Positions 7,814 through 16,192 of a stretch of DNA of 64,000 nt are shown here, piece by piece. Location: the NCBI GenBank assembly GCA_030144965.1, contig JAMPUU010000017.1:372001-436000 (forward strand), written 5' to 3'. The DNA comes from Nitrospira sp. BO4 (lineage in GTDB: Bacteria > Nitrospirota > Nitrospiria > Nitrospirales > Nitrospiraceae). Within the stretch, counting starts at the first letter, position 1. Each line of letters starts with the position of its first letter. The position numbers and the translations under genes were made by a program. The notes below the pieces were generated by a model that saw only the letters and a list, made by a program, of their open reading frames with translations, made no database searches and was not told the origin of the DNA.

Positions 7814-8023
7814 ATGGGAGAGCAGAAGCCTATTACCGGCCGGATCCTCGAATCGCTCCAAGGTTCTTCTGAATGCGAGTTCGAGACCTTGGTGACTCGC
7901 CTGCCGCAATTTACCTGGAACGAACTGTTTTCCGAAATATCTCGCTTGAGTCGAATGGGTCAAATCACTATTACGAGAGGTGTGGGGACCTTCACCATCA
8001 GGCAGATTGCCGCACTCAAATGA
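7814..8023 (+). CDS. Small winged-helix-like hypothetical protein
   Basis: 69 residues from ATG 7814, which has AAGGAG five bases upstream (a GTG just before it is less well placed). The sequence ILESLQGSSECEFETLVTRLPQFTWNELFSEISRLSRMGQITITRGVGTFTIR has the helix-helix-helix-beta-hairpin rhythm of a winged helix, and I recall similar short proteins (TWNQVF-x-E-x-DRLSRTGQV) in several Nitrospira genomes. DNA binding is therefore possible but not shown. Single gene. Confidence 0.7.
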   Translation: MGEQKPITGRILESLQGSSECEFETLVTRLPQFTWNELFSEISRLSRMGQITITRGVGTFTIRQIAALK

Positions 8024-8118
8024 CCGAGCTTTTTCCAGGCCCATGATGAGCCTTGAACTTTGGATTGGGACGAGGAAACGGTATCAGGAATCGATTTTGC
8101 CGAGAGATGGTCAGGTTG

Positions 8119-8137
8119 CACCAACTTGGTGTACAAT
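8119..8137 (+). promoter_or_regulatory. Palindrome adjoining a -10-like hexamer
   Basis: CACCAACTTGGTG (8119-8131) is a perfect palindrome with 6-base arms and one central base, directly followed by TACAAT (8132-8137), a good -10 match, 38 bases before the HNH gene. The arrangement suggests an operator overlapping the promoter spacer. No convincing -35 element is seen. Confidence 0.35.
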
Positions 8138-8174
8138 ACCCCTGTGACGAGTCGCCAATCTCTGGGAGACTCTC

Positions 8175-8510
8175 ATGGCACGGAACCACCCGTCTCATCG
8201 CGAAGAGACGTATAGGGCTCGCGCGCTCAAACTCTTTCCATGGATTTGCGCGCACTGCGGACGAGAATTTGACGGCAAAAAGCTGAACCAGCTCACCGTC
8301 CATCACAAGGATCACAATCACGACAACAATCCACTCGACGGCAGCAACTGGGAGTTGCTGTGTCTCTATTGTCATGACAATGAGCATCAGCGATATCTGG
8401 TAGCTGACACGCCTGGTGAGACCCCGCCGAGCCGGGAGCAGGAACGGCCTTCGACCTTCACACCCTTCGCCCATCTCGCGGGCTTGTTGAAGCGCAAGGA
8501 CGTAGCCTGA
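8175..8510 (+). CDS. HNH nuclease family protein, YajD-like
   Basis: A 111-residue protein containing the HNH/treble-clef zinc motif: W-x-CAHCGREFD (residues ~24-32), LTVHHKDHNHDNNPLDGSNWELLCLYCHDNEH. This is the pattern of the YajD group of HNH proteins, including the two zinc CxxC pairs and the catalytic HH. The natural substrate of the family is poorly known; nicking of DNA is assumed. No methyltransferase or toxin-immunity gene is adjacent, so it is probably not part of a restriction system. A palindromic candidate operator lies upstream. Confidence 0.85.
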   Translation: MARNHPSHREETYRARALKLFPWICAHCGREFDGKKLNQLTVHHKDHNHDNNPLDGSNWELLCLYCHDNEHQRYLVADTPGETPPSREQERPSTFTPFAHLAGLLKRKDVA

Positions 8511-8855
8511 TAACACGTCGCTCGACCCAGGTACCGGCACCCCACAGACTGCAGAAATAGTAGTCGAAGTCGCGCTTCACCGCAAAGAACCTCACCTCCG
8601 AATCCTAATGAAAGGGTGCTTTCTCTCGATCTATCGGTGTCCAAGGCATTGGCACTATGAGCGTTTTTCAGTCTGACCGCTTGAATCAATTGGACTTTCT
8701 TGCGTGAGGCCGGTCCATAAGTCCACGGCGGAACTACTGTATTGTTGTGCAGGCCGCCCTCATGGCGCTCGGCCCTGCGACGGTCTCCTCGGTCGATTGC
8801 AGCCCGCTGTCGTCCTGTATTACGATGCGGGCGCACGCTATACCGAGAGGGCTCT
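8511..8855. other. Intergenic region
   Basis: 345 bases between the HNH gene and the metallo-beta-lactamase-fold gene. A long frame exists on the minus strand across it and both neighbours, but its composition is poor and it is antisense to the two real genes. No terminator or promoter with good match was found. Confidence 0.45.
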
Positions 8856-9584
8856 ATGACGACGATTACCGAGGTGGCGCCGGACCTCTTCCGGATCACA
8901 ACGTTCGTGAAACCATTCGACATCCAATTCAGTCAGTTCCTCGTGCGCGATGAACAGCCTCTCTTGTTCCACACAGGACCGCGCGCGTTGTTCTCGGCGA
9001 CAAAAGACGCCGTGATGTCGCTGCTCGATGTTCGGACCTTACGATGGATCGGATTCAGCCATTTTGAAGCCGACGAGTCCGGCACTCTGCCTGAGTGGCA
9101 GACCCTCGCGCCACAGTCTGACGCGGTATGCAGTGTGGTCGGAAAACTTGTGAGCGTCGATGATTGTCTCTCACTTCGGCCCGCCAAAGGCATGACCGAT
9201 GGGGAGGTGTTGCAGACCGGACGGTATCGCTTTCAATTCATTTCGACGCCGCATGTGCCGCACTGTTGGGAAGCGGGATTGCTGTTCGAGGAAACACAGC
9301 GGACTCTCTTGTGCTCGGATCTCTTCCATCAAAACGGCGACGTGGAACCCATCACAGAGTCGGATGTCATCGAGCGATGCAGAACCACCCTCGTTGAGTA
9401 TCAAAAAGGTCCGCTGGCGAATTATGTGCCGTATTGCACGTTGACGGACACGACGCTGAAACGATTGGCTGCGCTGCAGCCAAGGACACTGGCGACGATG
9501 CACGGTTCCGTGTATGTCGGAAATGGGAGCCAAGCGCTGCTCGATCTCGCCGGAGTATGGCGAGAGGTGTTGGGCCCACGATAG
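8856..9584 (+). CDS. Metallo-beta-lactamase fold protein, ODP/FprA-like diiron type
   Basis: A 242-residue soluble protein. The metal motif is H-F-E-A-D-E (residues ~69-74), the H-x-E-x-D form typical of the oxygen-binding diiron proteins (ODP; flavodiiron family), rather than HxHxDH of hydrolases. Further ligands are likely the His in STPHVPH, the Asp in LLCSDLF and the His in ATMHGS. Flavodiiron proteins reduce O2 or NO, but they need a fused flavodoxin domain, which is missing here; free-standing ODP domains are known as sensors or partner proteins. Start ATG has GAGAGGG upstream. The glyoxalase-fold gene follows 78 bases later. Confidence 0.82.
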   Translation: MTTITEVAPDLFRITTFVKPFDIQFSQFLVRDEQPLLFHTGPRALFSATKDAVMSLLDVRTLRWIGFSHFEADESGTLPEWQTLAPQSDAVCSVVGKLVSVDDCLSLRPAKGMTDGEVLQTGRYRFQFISTPHVPHCWEAGLLFEETQRTLLCSDLFHQNGDVEPITESDVIERCRTTLVEYQKGPLANYVPYCTLTDTTLKRLAALQPRTLATMHGSVYVGNGSQALLDLAGVWREVLGPR

Positions 9585-9662
9585 GCGCTATAACACAGAG
9601 AGGTACGATCTCACCGCTTTATTAGTCACCTCGGCCACCTACGCACGGGAGATGTCATTGTC

Positions 9663-10031
9663 ATGCGGATTGCCGAATTTGCCTTCATTGTCTATCCTGC
9701 CACAGACAAGGCACGGTCCCGAGCGTTCTACGAGGGTGTGCTCGGACTCACCCCTGCCATGTCCCTCGACATCCCGGATGGTTTTTGGATCGAGTACGAG
9801 ATCGGGCCCCATACACTCGCCGTTGGGAAGGAACCATTCCTCAAACCCTCAGGTGATGGTCCCCACCTCGCCATGGAAGTGGAAGACTTCGACCAGACGA
9901 TCGAACATCTCCAACATCACAATGTGCAGTTCGCCCATGAGCCGTTCGACTTGCCCGGCTGCAGGGCGGCGATCATCGTCGACCCCGACGGCAACAAGCT
10001 CGGCATCCACCAGCGAAAAGTGAAGGGCTGA
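9663..10031 (+). CDS. VOC (glyoxalase/bleomycin resistance fold) protein
   Basis: A 122-residue protein with two beta-alpha-beta-beta-beta repeats of the vicinal oxygen chelate fold: RIAEFAFIVYPATDKARSRAFYEGVLGL at the start and HLAMEVEDFDQTIEHLQ...DPDGNKLGIHQ in the second half. The DPDGN turn is characteristic. It could be a glyoxalase-like isomerase, dioxygenase or resistance protein; the first-metal ligand position is not the usual His (it reads EFAF), so catalytic activity is uncertain. Same strand as the diiron-type protein upstream. Confidence 0.85.
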   Translation: MRIAEFAFIVYPATDKARSRAFYEGVLGLTPAMSLDIPDGFWIEYEIGPHTLAVGKEPFLKPSGDGPHLAMEVEDFDQTIEHLQHHNVQFAHEPFDLPGCRAAIIVDPDGNKLGIHQRKVKG

Positions 10032-10071
10032 TGGACCGGGATGCTCTCACTCAGAAGTTTCCTGCTTCCGT

Positions 10072-10893
10072 TCACGCTCGAATACCGATGACCTCAAGAT
10101 ATTCTCCATACACCATGGTACAGTTCGGCCCGGATTGATTGTGCCGCGTCCACAAATCCTCCAATTCTTTCCGAAGGCGTCCCTGGCCGTCCTGGTCGAG
10201 CGAGGCGAACGCTCGATTGGTAGGCCCATAGTAGAGACGAAAGAATTCGACGACCTCAGACGGCGGACATGGGTATTCGAAGCGATACTGTTGTCTGGTC
10301 AAGTTGAGTTCTGAGAGGCCGTGGCCCAGCCGCTCGCGGACGGTGGTCTCGTCACCCCACAGGACCGGCGCCGGCATTCCAGATGGCGCAATGAATCCCG
10401 ACACGGTCTTGAACATTTGTCCGACAAAACCCTGTGGCGTCCAATTGGCCATGGCGATCGTACCGCCCGGCACACAGACACGGAGCAATTCGTGCGCAAC
10501 ACGATCAGGTCGAGGCGCGAACATGGCGCCGATGAGGCTTGTCACGACATCGAATCGGGCATTCGTAAAGGGCAGCGCTTGAGCATCTCCTTCCTCGAAG
10601 CGAGCGGACAGTCCTTCCGCCTCTGCCCGCGACCGGGCACGCTCCACCAGATTCCCTGCGATATCCACGCCGGTAACCTCTGCGCCATCACGCGCTGCAA
10701 GCAAAGCCAGTTGACCTGAGCCACAGGCGACGTCCAGGAACTGACAATGAGGGGTCACGTTGAGTCGCTCGTAAAACTCGCGGGCCCCTCCTTCCATGTA
10801 CCGGGAAAAGCGATCGTAGTCCCCGGCCGTCCAGATTGCCTTGAGGCGTACCATGACATCCTCCCCTTCAAGCACCATTGCACGTGTCTCCAT
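10072..10893 (-). CDS. Class I SAM-dependent methyltransferase
   Basis: 273 residues. SAM-binding loop FLDVACGSGQLALLAA at about 52-67, VTGVDIAGNLVERAR (motif II acidic residue) and GGTIAMANWTPQGFVGQMF, a layout common in the UbiE/Methyltransf_25 group acting on small lipophilic or aromatic compounds. The ATG has AAGGAGG upstream. Substrate unknown. Divergent from the AraC-type regulator gene, with 200 bases between, so the regulator may control it. Confidence 0.85.
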   Translation of the reverse strand: METRAMVLEGEDVMVRLKAIWTAGDYDRFSRYMEGGAREFYERLNVTPHCQFLDVACGSGQLALLAARDGAEVTGVDIAGNLVERARSRAEAEGLSARFEEGDAQALPFTNARFDVVTSLIGAMFAPRPDRVAHELLRVCVPGGTIAMANWTPQGFVGQMFKTVSGFIAPSGMPAPVLWGDETTVRERLGHGLSELNLTRQQYRFEYPCPPSEVVEFFRLYYGPTNRAFASLDQDGQGRLRKELEDLWTRHNQSGPNCTMVYGEYLEVIGIRA

Positions 10894-11093
10894 TGCGCAC
10901 CTCCTTGTGTCTATGGTTTACCGTTCATCCTGATGGGCTGCAGTGTGTCGATGGGGCCACTATAGAAGAACCAAACGTGGGCGTCTTAGCCTGGCGTCTG
11001 GCTCTCTTAGCAGCAGAATGATAAGCTACCAGCCCGATTAGCTGGGCGTCCGAAATCGTTTGCTGACTGTCTACCTGCAGAAGGAATCCTTGC

Positions 11094-12098
11094 ATGGACG
11101 TGCTCTCTGAAGTGCTGAAAGCCGTGAAGCTCGACGGCGCTGTGTTCTTTAACGGCGAATTCTCTGCACCCTGGTGCGCGCTTGAGCCGGACTCGTGCAC
11201 CATGGCCGGGTACCTGTCCGCCCATTCCGCGCATGTGATCATTTTTCACCTGGTGACCGAGGGACGGTGCTATGCGCGCGTGGAGGATGATGGCACGCCG
11301 CTGCCTCTGGAGGCCGGCGACATTGTCATCTTTCCCCATGGTCACGCACACCGGATGGGAAACGGCCCCGCCGTGGCGCCAATGAATAGTGCACAGACTC
11401 TACGTCGCGTACTCGCGGAAGGCCTCAAACTTTCTCAATTCGGCGGGGGCGGAGAACTCACAAAACTCATCTGTGGCTATATGACCTGCGATCTTCAGCT
11501 CAGTCGCATGTTGCTGGCCGGTCTCCCGCCGATCGTGAAGATCAATATCCGGGATAATGCGGCCGGGCGTTGGCTGGAAGACACACTCCGCTATTCAGTG
11601 GACCATGCCGAAGCCTCTGGTCCCGGCGGGGCGGCCGTAGTGGCAAAACTGTCCGAAGCGCTCTTCGTGGAAACGTTGCGGCGGTACATTGCGGGGCTGC
11701 CCCCGACGCAGATAGGCTGGCTCGCCGGTGTCCGAGATCAGGAGGTCGGGAAAACATTGGCCCTGTTGCATCGAGAGCCGGCTCGACCCTGGACAATCGC
11801 CACATTGGCGAACGAAGTCGGTATCTCTCGCTCCGTGCTCGCCCAGCGGTTCCGCAATTATCTCTCAGACACCCCGATCGGGTATCTGACACGCTGGAGA
11901 ATGCACCTCGCCGCACAACTGTTACAATCGACATCGAAGAGTGTGGCCGAGGTAGCCGGGGATGTGGGATACGAGTCCGAACCCTCCTTCAACCGGGCCT
12001 TCAAGCGAGAATTCAAACTTCCGCCGGCGCGGTTTCGCGCCGATACACGATCCCGCGTTCGAAGCACGGCTCCATCGCCGGTTTTGGTTGAATCCTAG
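11094..12098 (+). CDS. AraC family transcriptional regulator with cupin sensor
   Basis: 334 residues. The N-terminal half is an AraC-binding cupin of the Cupin_6 type (EGRCYARVEDDGTPLPLEAGDIVIFPHGHAHRM), which probably binds a small ligand; the C-terminal ~100 residues hold two helix-turn-helix units (WTIATLANEVGISRSVLAQRFRNYL and KSVAEVAGDVGYESEPSFNRAFKREF), the standard AraC/XylS DNA-binding domain, ending with the PPARFR motif. Cytoplasmic regulator. It is divergent from the methyltransferase gene upstream, a typical arrangement for a local regulator and target, but this is inference. Confidence 0.92.
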   Translation: MDVLSEVLKAVKLDGAVFFNGEFSAPWCALEPDSCTMAGYLSAHSAHVIIFHLVTEGRCYARVEDDGTPLPLEAGDIVIFPHGHAHRMGNGPAVAPMNSAQTLRRVLAEGLKLSQFGGGGELTKLICGYMTCDLQLSRMLLAGLPPIVKINIRDNAAGRWLEDTLRYSVDHAEASGPGGAAVVAKLSEALFVETLRRYIAGLPPTQIGWLAGVRDQEVGKTLALLHREPARPWTIATLANEVGISRSVLAQRFRNYLSDTPIGYLTRWRMHLAAQLLQSTSKSVAEVAGDVGYESEPSFNRAFKREFKLPPARFRADTRSRVRSTAPSPVLVES

Positions 12099-12481
12099 AC
12101 GCTCATTCATTGAAACGCTGTTTGCCGCTGCACTAACCAAGACCCAACTACTCACCGTACAGTCTCACTCGTTGTCTAGTTACTTATGACACTTCCTTCC
12201 AGCCTGCAAAAACCCACCGGTTCGTTTCTTCCTTCGATCTTGTATTGACCGTCAACAAGACGACGGAGTCCGCGCCGCTACTGACCACGGTTATTTTCTC
12301 CAGCAGTCATACCTCTCGTCCCCAACCTTCCCCACTTGCCGACTCTTCTCGGCCGTCGCTTTGTACCTGAGAATGGATGTGTCTGTGATTTTCGGCTAGA
12401 CTGATTTATCGGAGGTGGCGACGGCTCTCCTAGGCATGAGACGCCGCGCCCTCCGACTAAGGTGATGCGACGACAAGTCCC
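12099..12481. other. Intergenic region
   Basis: 383 bases between the AraC regulator and a small membrane protein gene. A near-palindrome centred on TTGACCGTCAA occurs at about 12245-12256. No ORF with protein-like composition or clear terminator is seen. Confidence 0.45.
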
Positions 12482-12931
12482 GTGACTTCCTTGCCCGACA
12501 CGACGCACGACGGTAAGAGGCCGCATGGTCTCGTACAGGTCGTGAAGGCCGGCGTTATCTATTTTCTCGTCGCGATTGGAACGGGATTAGTTCTTGAGGT
12601 GATTCGAATGCAAGTGGTTGCGCTGCATGTCAGCGAACGGCTGGCCGAGATAATGGAGATTCCGAACGTTCTGCTGGCCACGATCGTCGGAGCGCGCTGG
12701 GTCATCGACCGATTTGCGTTGCCTCCCCTGCCAGGCATCCGACTTGGCGTGGGTCTCGTGGCCCTCTGCCTGATGCTTCTGCTGGAATGGACAGTCATGC
12801 TCCCCATCCACGGCCTCTCATTCAGGGAGTACGTCGATGGCCAACAGACCGTCGTAGGAATAGTTCCCCTCGGAGCGCTCAGCGTGTTGACGGTCATGCC
12901 CTTTCTCGTCGGGTACCGATGGGAGCGCTGA
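12482..12931 (+). CDS. Hypothetical four-helix membrane protein
   Basis: 149 residues from a GTG start. Four hydrophobic segments: VIYFLVAIGTGLVLEVI, IPNVLLATIVGARWVI, LGVGLVALCLMLLLEWTVML and VGIVPLGALSVLTVMPFLVG, ending YRWER. No characterised family recognised; it is short, polytopic and without catalytic motifs. The first helix is preceded by a polar 20-residue tail. Isolated gene with a convergent neighbour downstream. Confidence 0.75.
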   Translation: MTSLPDTTHDGKRPHGLVQVVKAGVIYFLVAIGTGLVLEVIRMQVVALHVSERLAEIMEIPNVLLATIVGARWVIDRFALPPLPGIRLGVGLVALCLMLLLEWTVMLPIHGLSFREYVDGQQTVVGIVPLGALSVLTVMPFLVGYRWER

Positions 12932-12978
12932 GAGGGTCTCAATTCATATGATGAATGTGGGATACCAATCTAATCCCG

Positions 12979-13338
12979 CTACGTCTCCATCATCTCCAGC
13001 CTAGTATCGAACTCATGCCCGCAGGCCGTGCAGCGGATACAATCGGATTCCACCACGAATTCGTCGGTTCGGACCCCCATCCCGCCGCAATCCGGACACC
13101 TGGCCAGATGGACCCGTTCGTCGTTCACCGTTTCGTACTGAGTCCCACGAAGACAATACACCGGCTTTCCATCGAGCAACCACGGCTGCCCTCGCTTATC
13201 GACGACCGGCAACACGAGATAATGATGGTTCACATAGGTTTCAATGTCCTGCCGGCTCGCGAAACCGTCTTTGATCAACTTCCCTCCCAATGCCTCGTAG
13301 AGGGCATACTCTTTCACGATCGCCTTCGTCGGACCCAT
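12979..13338 (-). CDS. Hypothetical protein with C-terminal zinc ribbon
   Basis: 119 residues, ATG preceded by AGGAGGGAG. The first 60 residues are an alpha/beta segment of unknown type; the last 40 contain CPDCGG...CIRCTACGHEFD, two knuckles of a zinc ribbon. Similar zinc ribbons bind nucleic acids or mediate protein contacts. No enzyme motif. It ends convergently with the small membrane protein gene; about 130 bases of spacer separate it from the next minus-strand gene. Confidence 0.78.
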   Translation of the reverse strand: MGPTKAIVKEYALYEALGGKLIKDGFASRQDIETYVNHHYLVLPVVDKRGQPWLLDGKPVYCLRGTQYETVNDERVHLARCPDCGGMGVRTDEFVVESDCIRCTACGHEFDTRLEMMET

Positions 13339-13470
13339 ATCTCCCTCCTATCTCTAAGGTTTAGGCCAACCCCTTCGATTGGTGCTGAGATTCCACTCAT
13401 GAATCCTGTCATTTCAACCGTACAGCACCTCACGCTGGTGCGTGTATAAAGATCAAGCAACATCCCGCTA

Positions 13471-13650
13471 CTATGCTGCCCTCCTGCTGGTAACCGACGG
13501 TGGTATAGGAACGTCAACTGATCTACCGGTACTTTGCTTCGTTCCCTTCTGATCTCTACCTCCTTTTGGGTTGAGCATGGTCATACACGCAAGCAGCATC
13601 ACGACCAAGGTTGCGAGGCCGATCACGATTCCCCAGTATTCCAATGACAT
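13471..13650 (-). CDS. 59-residue single-pass membrane protein
   Basis: The frame MSLEYWGIVIGLATLVVMLL encodes an N-out hydrophobic helix, followed by a basic, Ser/Pro-rich tail (GGRDQKGTKQSTGRSVDVPI). Its ATG lies four bases after the stop codon of the 72-residue frame upstream, suggesting translational coupling. No family recognised; too small for confident homology. I judge it real from the helix and the coupling. Confidence 0.5.
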   Translation of the reverse strand: MSLEYWGIVIGLATLVVMLLACMTMLNPKGGRDQKGTKQSTGRSVDVPIPPSVTSRRAA

Positions 13651-13653
13651 AGG

Positions 13654-13872
13654 TCACGCCCTCGCGTCCCCCCACGCGAGTCCTTCTGTGAGTTCCCACA
13701 GCTCATCTCCGCCTTCGAATGCCATCAGTCTCTCGTACATGCAATCTGGTACCCTGTATAAGGCATAGCGCACCAGGGACACGATGCATTGATTTCGCAG
13801 TGTCAGAAGATAGGACTCGTCTAATGAGGAACACACACCCAGCAGATCCGAACCGTTGGAAACATGCTCCAC
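13654..13872 (-). CDS. Hypothetical protein (72 residues)
   Basis: GTG-initiated frame with a clean soluble-protein composition: SYLLTLRNQCIVSLVRYALY, then RLMAFEGGDELWELTEGL, predicted mostly helical. No family recognised. The ribosome binding site is weak. Its stop codon is four bases before the ATG of the downstream 59-residue membrane protein, so the two would be co-translated. Confidence 0.45.
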   Translation of the reverse strand: MEHVSNGSDLLGVCSSLDESYLLTLRNQCIVSLVRYALYRVPDCMYERLMAFEGGDELWELTEGLAWGDARA

Positions 13873-14123
13873 GGAGGACCATCGTCACCACCTTCAGAGT
13901 GAGGCGGCTGTGAAAGGACATTCTCAGCCTACGCCTCGAACGATGGACAGGTCAAGGGGGAGAGTATCGAGACGAGATCATCCCTACCGTAATTTCTATG
14001 TTCCGGAGTGTGTCGCTCATCAGGTTCGTCTATCCATTTGTGCAATACGCCGTCCACTCGCCATAGACCAGTCGAAATAGAACAAGTACAATGCCTCGCT
14101 GCAGTCCATCAGAAGGGGGGCAT

Positions 14124-14687
14124 ATGTTCAAGACGATCGTGGCGCTCAGAACCCTTGGAGTTGTCGTAGCAGTGGGACTTGTTTTTGATTTCGTCATTCC
14201 CGGTGTGATGCCGGATGCACAAGCGGAGTCCTTGAATGTCAAACCCGGCGCGTGGGAGATGACGGTTACGACGGTTGCGTCGGGGATGAAACTCTCGCCA
14301 GAGATGTCGGCTAGGATGACGCCACCACAACGCACCCAAATGGAGCAGATGATGAAAGCCCGCGAGGGCAAGCCACACACAACAACCGCGCAGTCATGTA
14401 TTACGAAAGCGGATGTGGCTCACGATCGCATTATCAAAGAGATGGAAGAGGAAGAAGATGATGAGGTGCCATGCAAGATCAAAGTGATCTCGAAATCCTC
14501 CTCAAAGCTGGCACTTGATCAGATTTGTCCAGGCCCTCCACCCTCAACGACCCATTTCACGATCGAGGCCAAGACGACGGAAAGCCTTGTAGCAATCGGT
14601 GACAGAGAACAATCGGGATCAGGTAAGGTACATATGGACATCAAAGGGAGGTGGCTGGGCGCCGACTGTACCGGAATCGACGATTAG
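14124..14687 (+). CDS. DUF3617 family exported protein
   Basis: 187 residues from ATG 14124 (AAGGGGGG upstream). N-terminal signal peptide MFKTIVALRTLGVVVAVGLV..., cleaved near AQA. The mature part begins LNVKPGAWEMTVTTVASGM and contains TTTAQSCITKADV...C-K-I-K-V-I-S, then C-P-G-P-P-P, which matches the DUF3617 layout (GxWE start, conserved cysteines, 'M-x-G-R-W-L-GADC' end). Periplasmic; function of the family unknown. The monooxygenase-fold gene follows after 35 bases, probably the same transcript. Confidence 0.85.
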   Translation: MFKTIVALRTLGVVVAVGLVFDFVIPGVMPDAQAESLNVKPGAWEMTVTTVASGMKLSPEMSARMTPPQRTQMEQMMKAREGKPHTTTAQSCITKADVAHDRIIKEMEEEEDDEVPCKIKVISKSSSKLALDQICPGPPPSTTHFTIEAKTTESLVAIGDREQSGSGKVHMDIKGRWLGADCTGIDD

Positions 14688-14722
14688 ATCAGGAGCTGGC
14701 CTTCAGCGACCATCTTGAAGCC

Positions 14723-15025
14723 ATGATGCCGGACACTTCTCTTCGAGTCATTGCGCGCGTCAAAGCCAAGGAGGACCAGATCGCTCAGGTTCGAGAGATC
14801 CTCTCGGCAGTCGTCGAGCCAACTCGCCGAGAGGCAGGATGTCTGAGTTATCAGCTTGTGGAGAATACCTCTAGCCCCGCTGAATTCGTATTTATCGAAG
14901 AATGGGCAAGTCCTGCAGCAGAACAGGCACATTTTTCGACTCCACACATTTTAGGCGCATTGCATCAGTTGTCGGGACTTCTGATGACGGAGCCGGAGAT
15001 TTGCCGGTATGTCATTGTGAAATAA
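14723..15025 (+). CDS. Antibiotic biosynthesis monooxygenase (ABM) domain protein
   Basis: 100 residues starting MMPDTSLRVIARVKAKEDQIAQVREIL, a dimeric ferredoxin-like ABM fold: EAGCLSYQLVENTSSPAEFVFIEEWASPAAEQAHFSTPHI is the family core. Members include YgiN-type quinol monooxygenases and heme-degrading enzymes; which applies here is unknown. Cytoplasmic, small, complete. Likely co-transcribed with the DUF3617 gene. Confidence 0.88.
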   Translation: MMPDTSLRVIARVKAKEDQIAQVREILSAVVEPTRREAGCLSYQLVENTSSPAEFVFIEEWASPAAEQAHFSTPHILGALHQLSGLLMTEPEICRYVIVK

Positions 15026-15150
15026 GTCACCGGACATGACTTGTAACACCACCGCAGAATCTACAATCGTCATATAGGCACAGCAGCAGTACTTGAAATG
15101 ATGGGCAGCTTACTTTGCCATCAGTTGTTGCAATGGTATATTGACTGACT

Positions 15151-16101
15151 GTGAAGCTTGTGACCGCGGATACTGAACTCTCCTTGTCGTTTCAGCAGCA
15201 GCGCGCTGTTGTATCTCCGTGGGGCGGGGCATTGCGACGGTATTGGTTGCTCGACGATAGCGGACAGGAAACCGACATCGTGTGGGGCTATTCAGGCGGA
15301 AACCACAAGCGAGGTGGACAGGGTGATGTGCTCATTCCATTTCCCGGGCGAATCGGCCATGGGCGTTACACGTTCGACGGGGAACAGTTCCAGCTGGAAT
15401 GCAACGACAAAGAAGGCCCCAATGCCATTCACGGATTCGTGCGAAATTTGCCGTGGCATGTGCGTGAAGCTCAGGCGAACAGGGCGACGTTTGACGTCCG
15501 TCTTGACGCCGATGCGTATGCCGGTCGAGGCTATCCCTTTTCACTTGAGGTGCGGGTGACGTATGAACTCGACGCGCAAGGGCTATCATGCTCGTTTACG
15601 GTAAACAACGTAGGGCCACGTGCAGCCCCCGTTGGAGTCGGGTTTCATCCCTACTTCACGGTCGGGACGTCATTAATCGATGAAGCGGAGGTAGAGATCC
15701 CAGGTGCTGGCTATTTGGAATTCAACGAGCGACTCGTCCCTACGGGGACCATTCTAAATGCGGCCGGCACGCCATGGGACTCTCGCCGCTATCGTGAGAT
15801 CGGGCGGCAACATTTCAATCATTGCTATGTGCAACTCGAGCGCGATGCGAAGGGAATGGCCACGGCATCTCTGCGCCATACCGCAAGCGGCCGCGCGATC
15901 GACGTTGTGATGGATTCCGCCTTTTCCGCAGTAGTCGTCTACACCGGAGATGCGATTGCAGACGCACCACGAGCTGCGCTCGCCATCGAGCCGATGACCT
16001 GCGCAAGTGATGCCTTCAATCACCCGGATTGGGGACTGAAGCGGCTCGCTTCCCGTGAGACATTCTCAGGACGCTATTGGGTGAGGCATCGCCGGATATA
16101 G
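15151..16101 (+). CDS. Aldose 1-epimerase (galactose mutarotase family)
   Basis: 316 residues, GTG start. Interconverts alpha and beta anomers of aldoses. Motifs: GRIGHGRYTFDG, NAIHGFVRNLPW (active-site His), GVGFHPYF (second His) and AIEPMTCASDAFN (catalytic Glu), all in the expected order. The length and lack of signal peptide fit a cytoplasmic family member. Could be a hexose-6-phosphate epimerase of the YeaD type instead, but the GalM-like signature is better. Single gene. Confidence 0.88.
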   Translation: MKLVTADTELSLSFQQQRAVVSPWGGALRRYWLLDDSGQETDIVWGYSGGNHKRGGQGDVLIPFPGRIGHGRYTFDGEQFQLECNDKEGPNAIHGFVRNLPWHVREAQANRATFDVRLDADAYAGRGYPFSLEVRVTYELDAQGLSCSFTVNNVGPRAAPVGVGFHPYFTVGTSLIDEAEVEIPGAGYLEFNERLVPTGTILNAAGTPWDSRRYREIGRQHFNHCYVQLERDAKGMATASLRHTASGRAIDVVMDSAFSAVVVYTGDAIADAPRAALAIEPMTCASDAFNHPDWGLKRLASRETFSGRYWVRHRRI

Positions 16102-16192
16102 TCGAATGCTTTGGAACTAGTGGTACCGAAAGATTCCGATTCCATGCGAAGAGAAGGTGTGCAGAGATGATAACTCTTGAATGGATTGGATC

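Noticed and set aside
8387..8923. 178-codon minus-strand frame
   Set aside because: Antisense to the HNH and metallo-beta-lactamase genes; no ribosome binding site and no recognisable domain.
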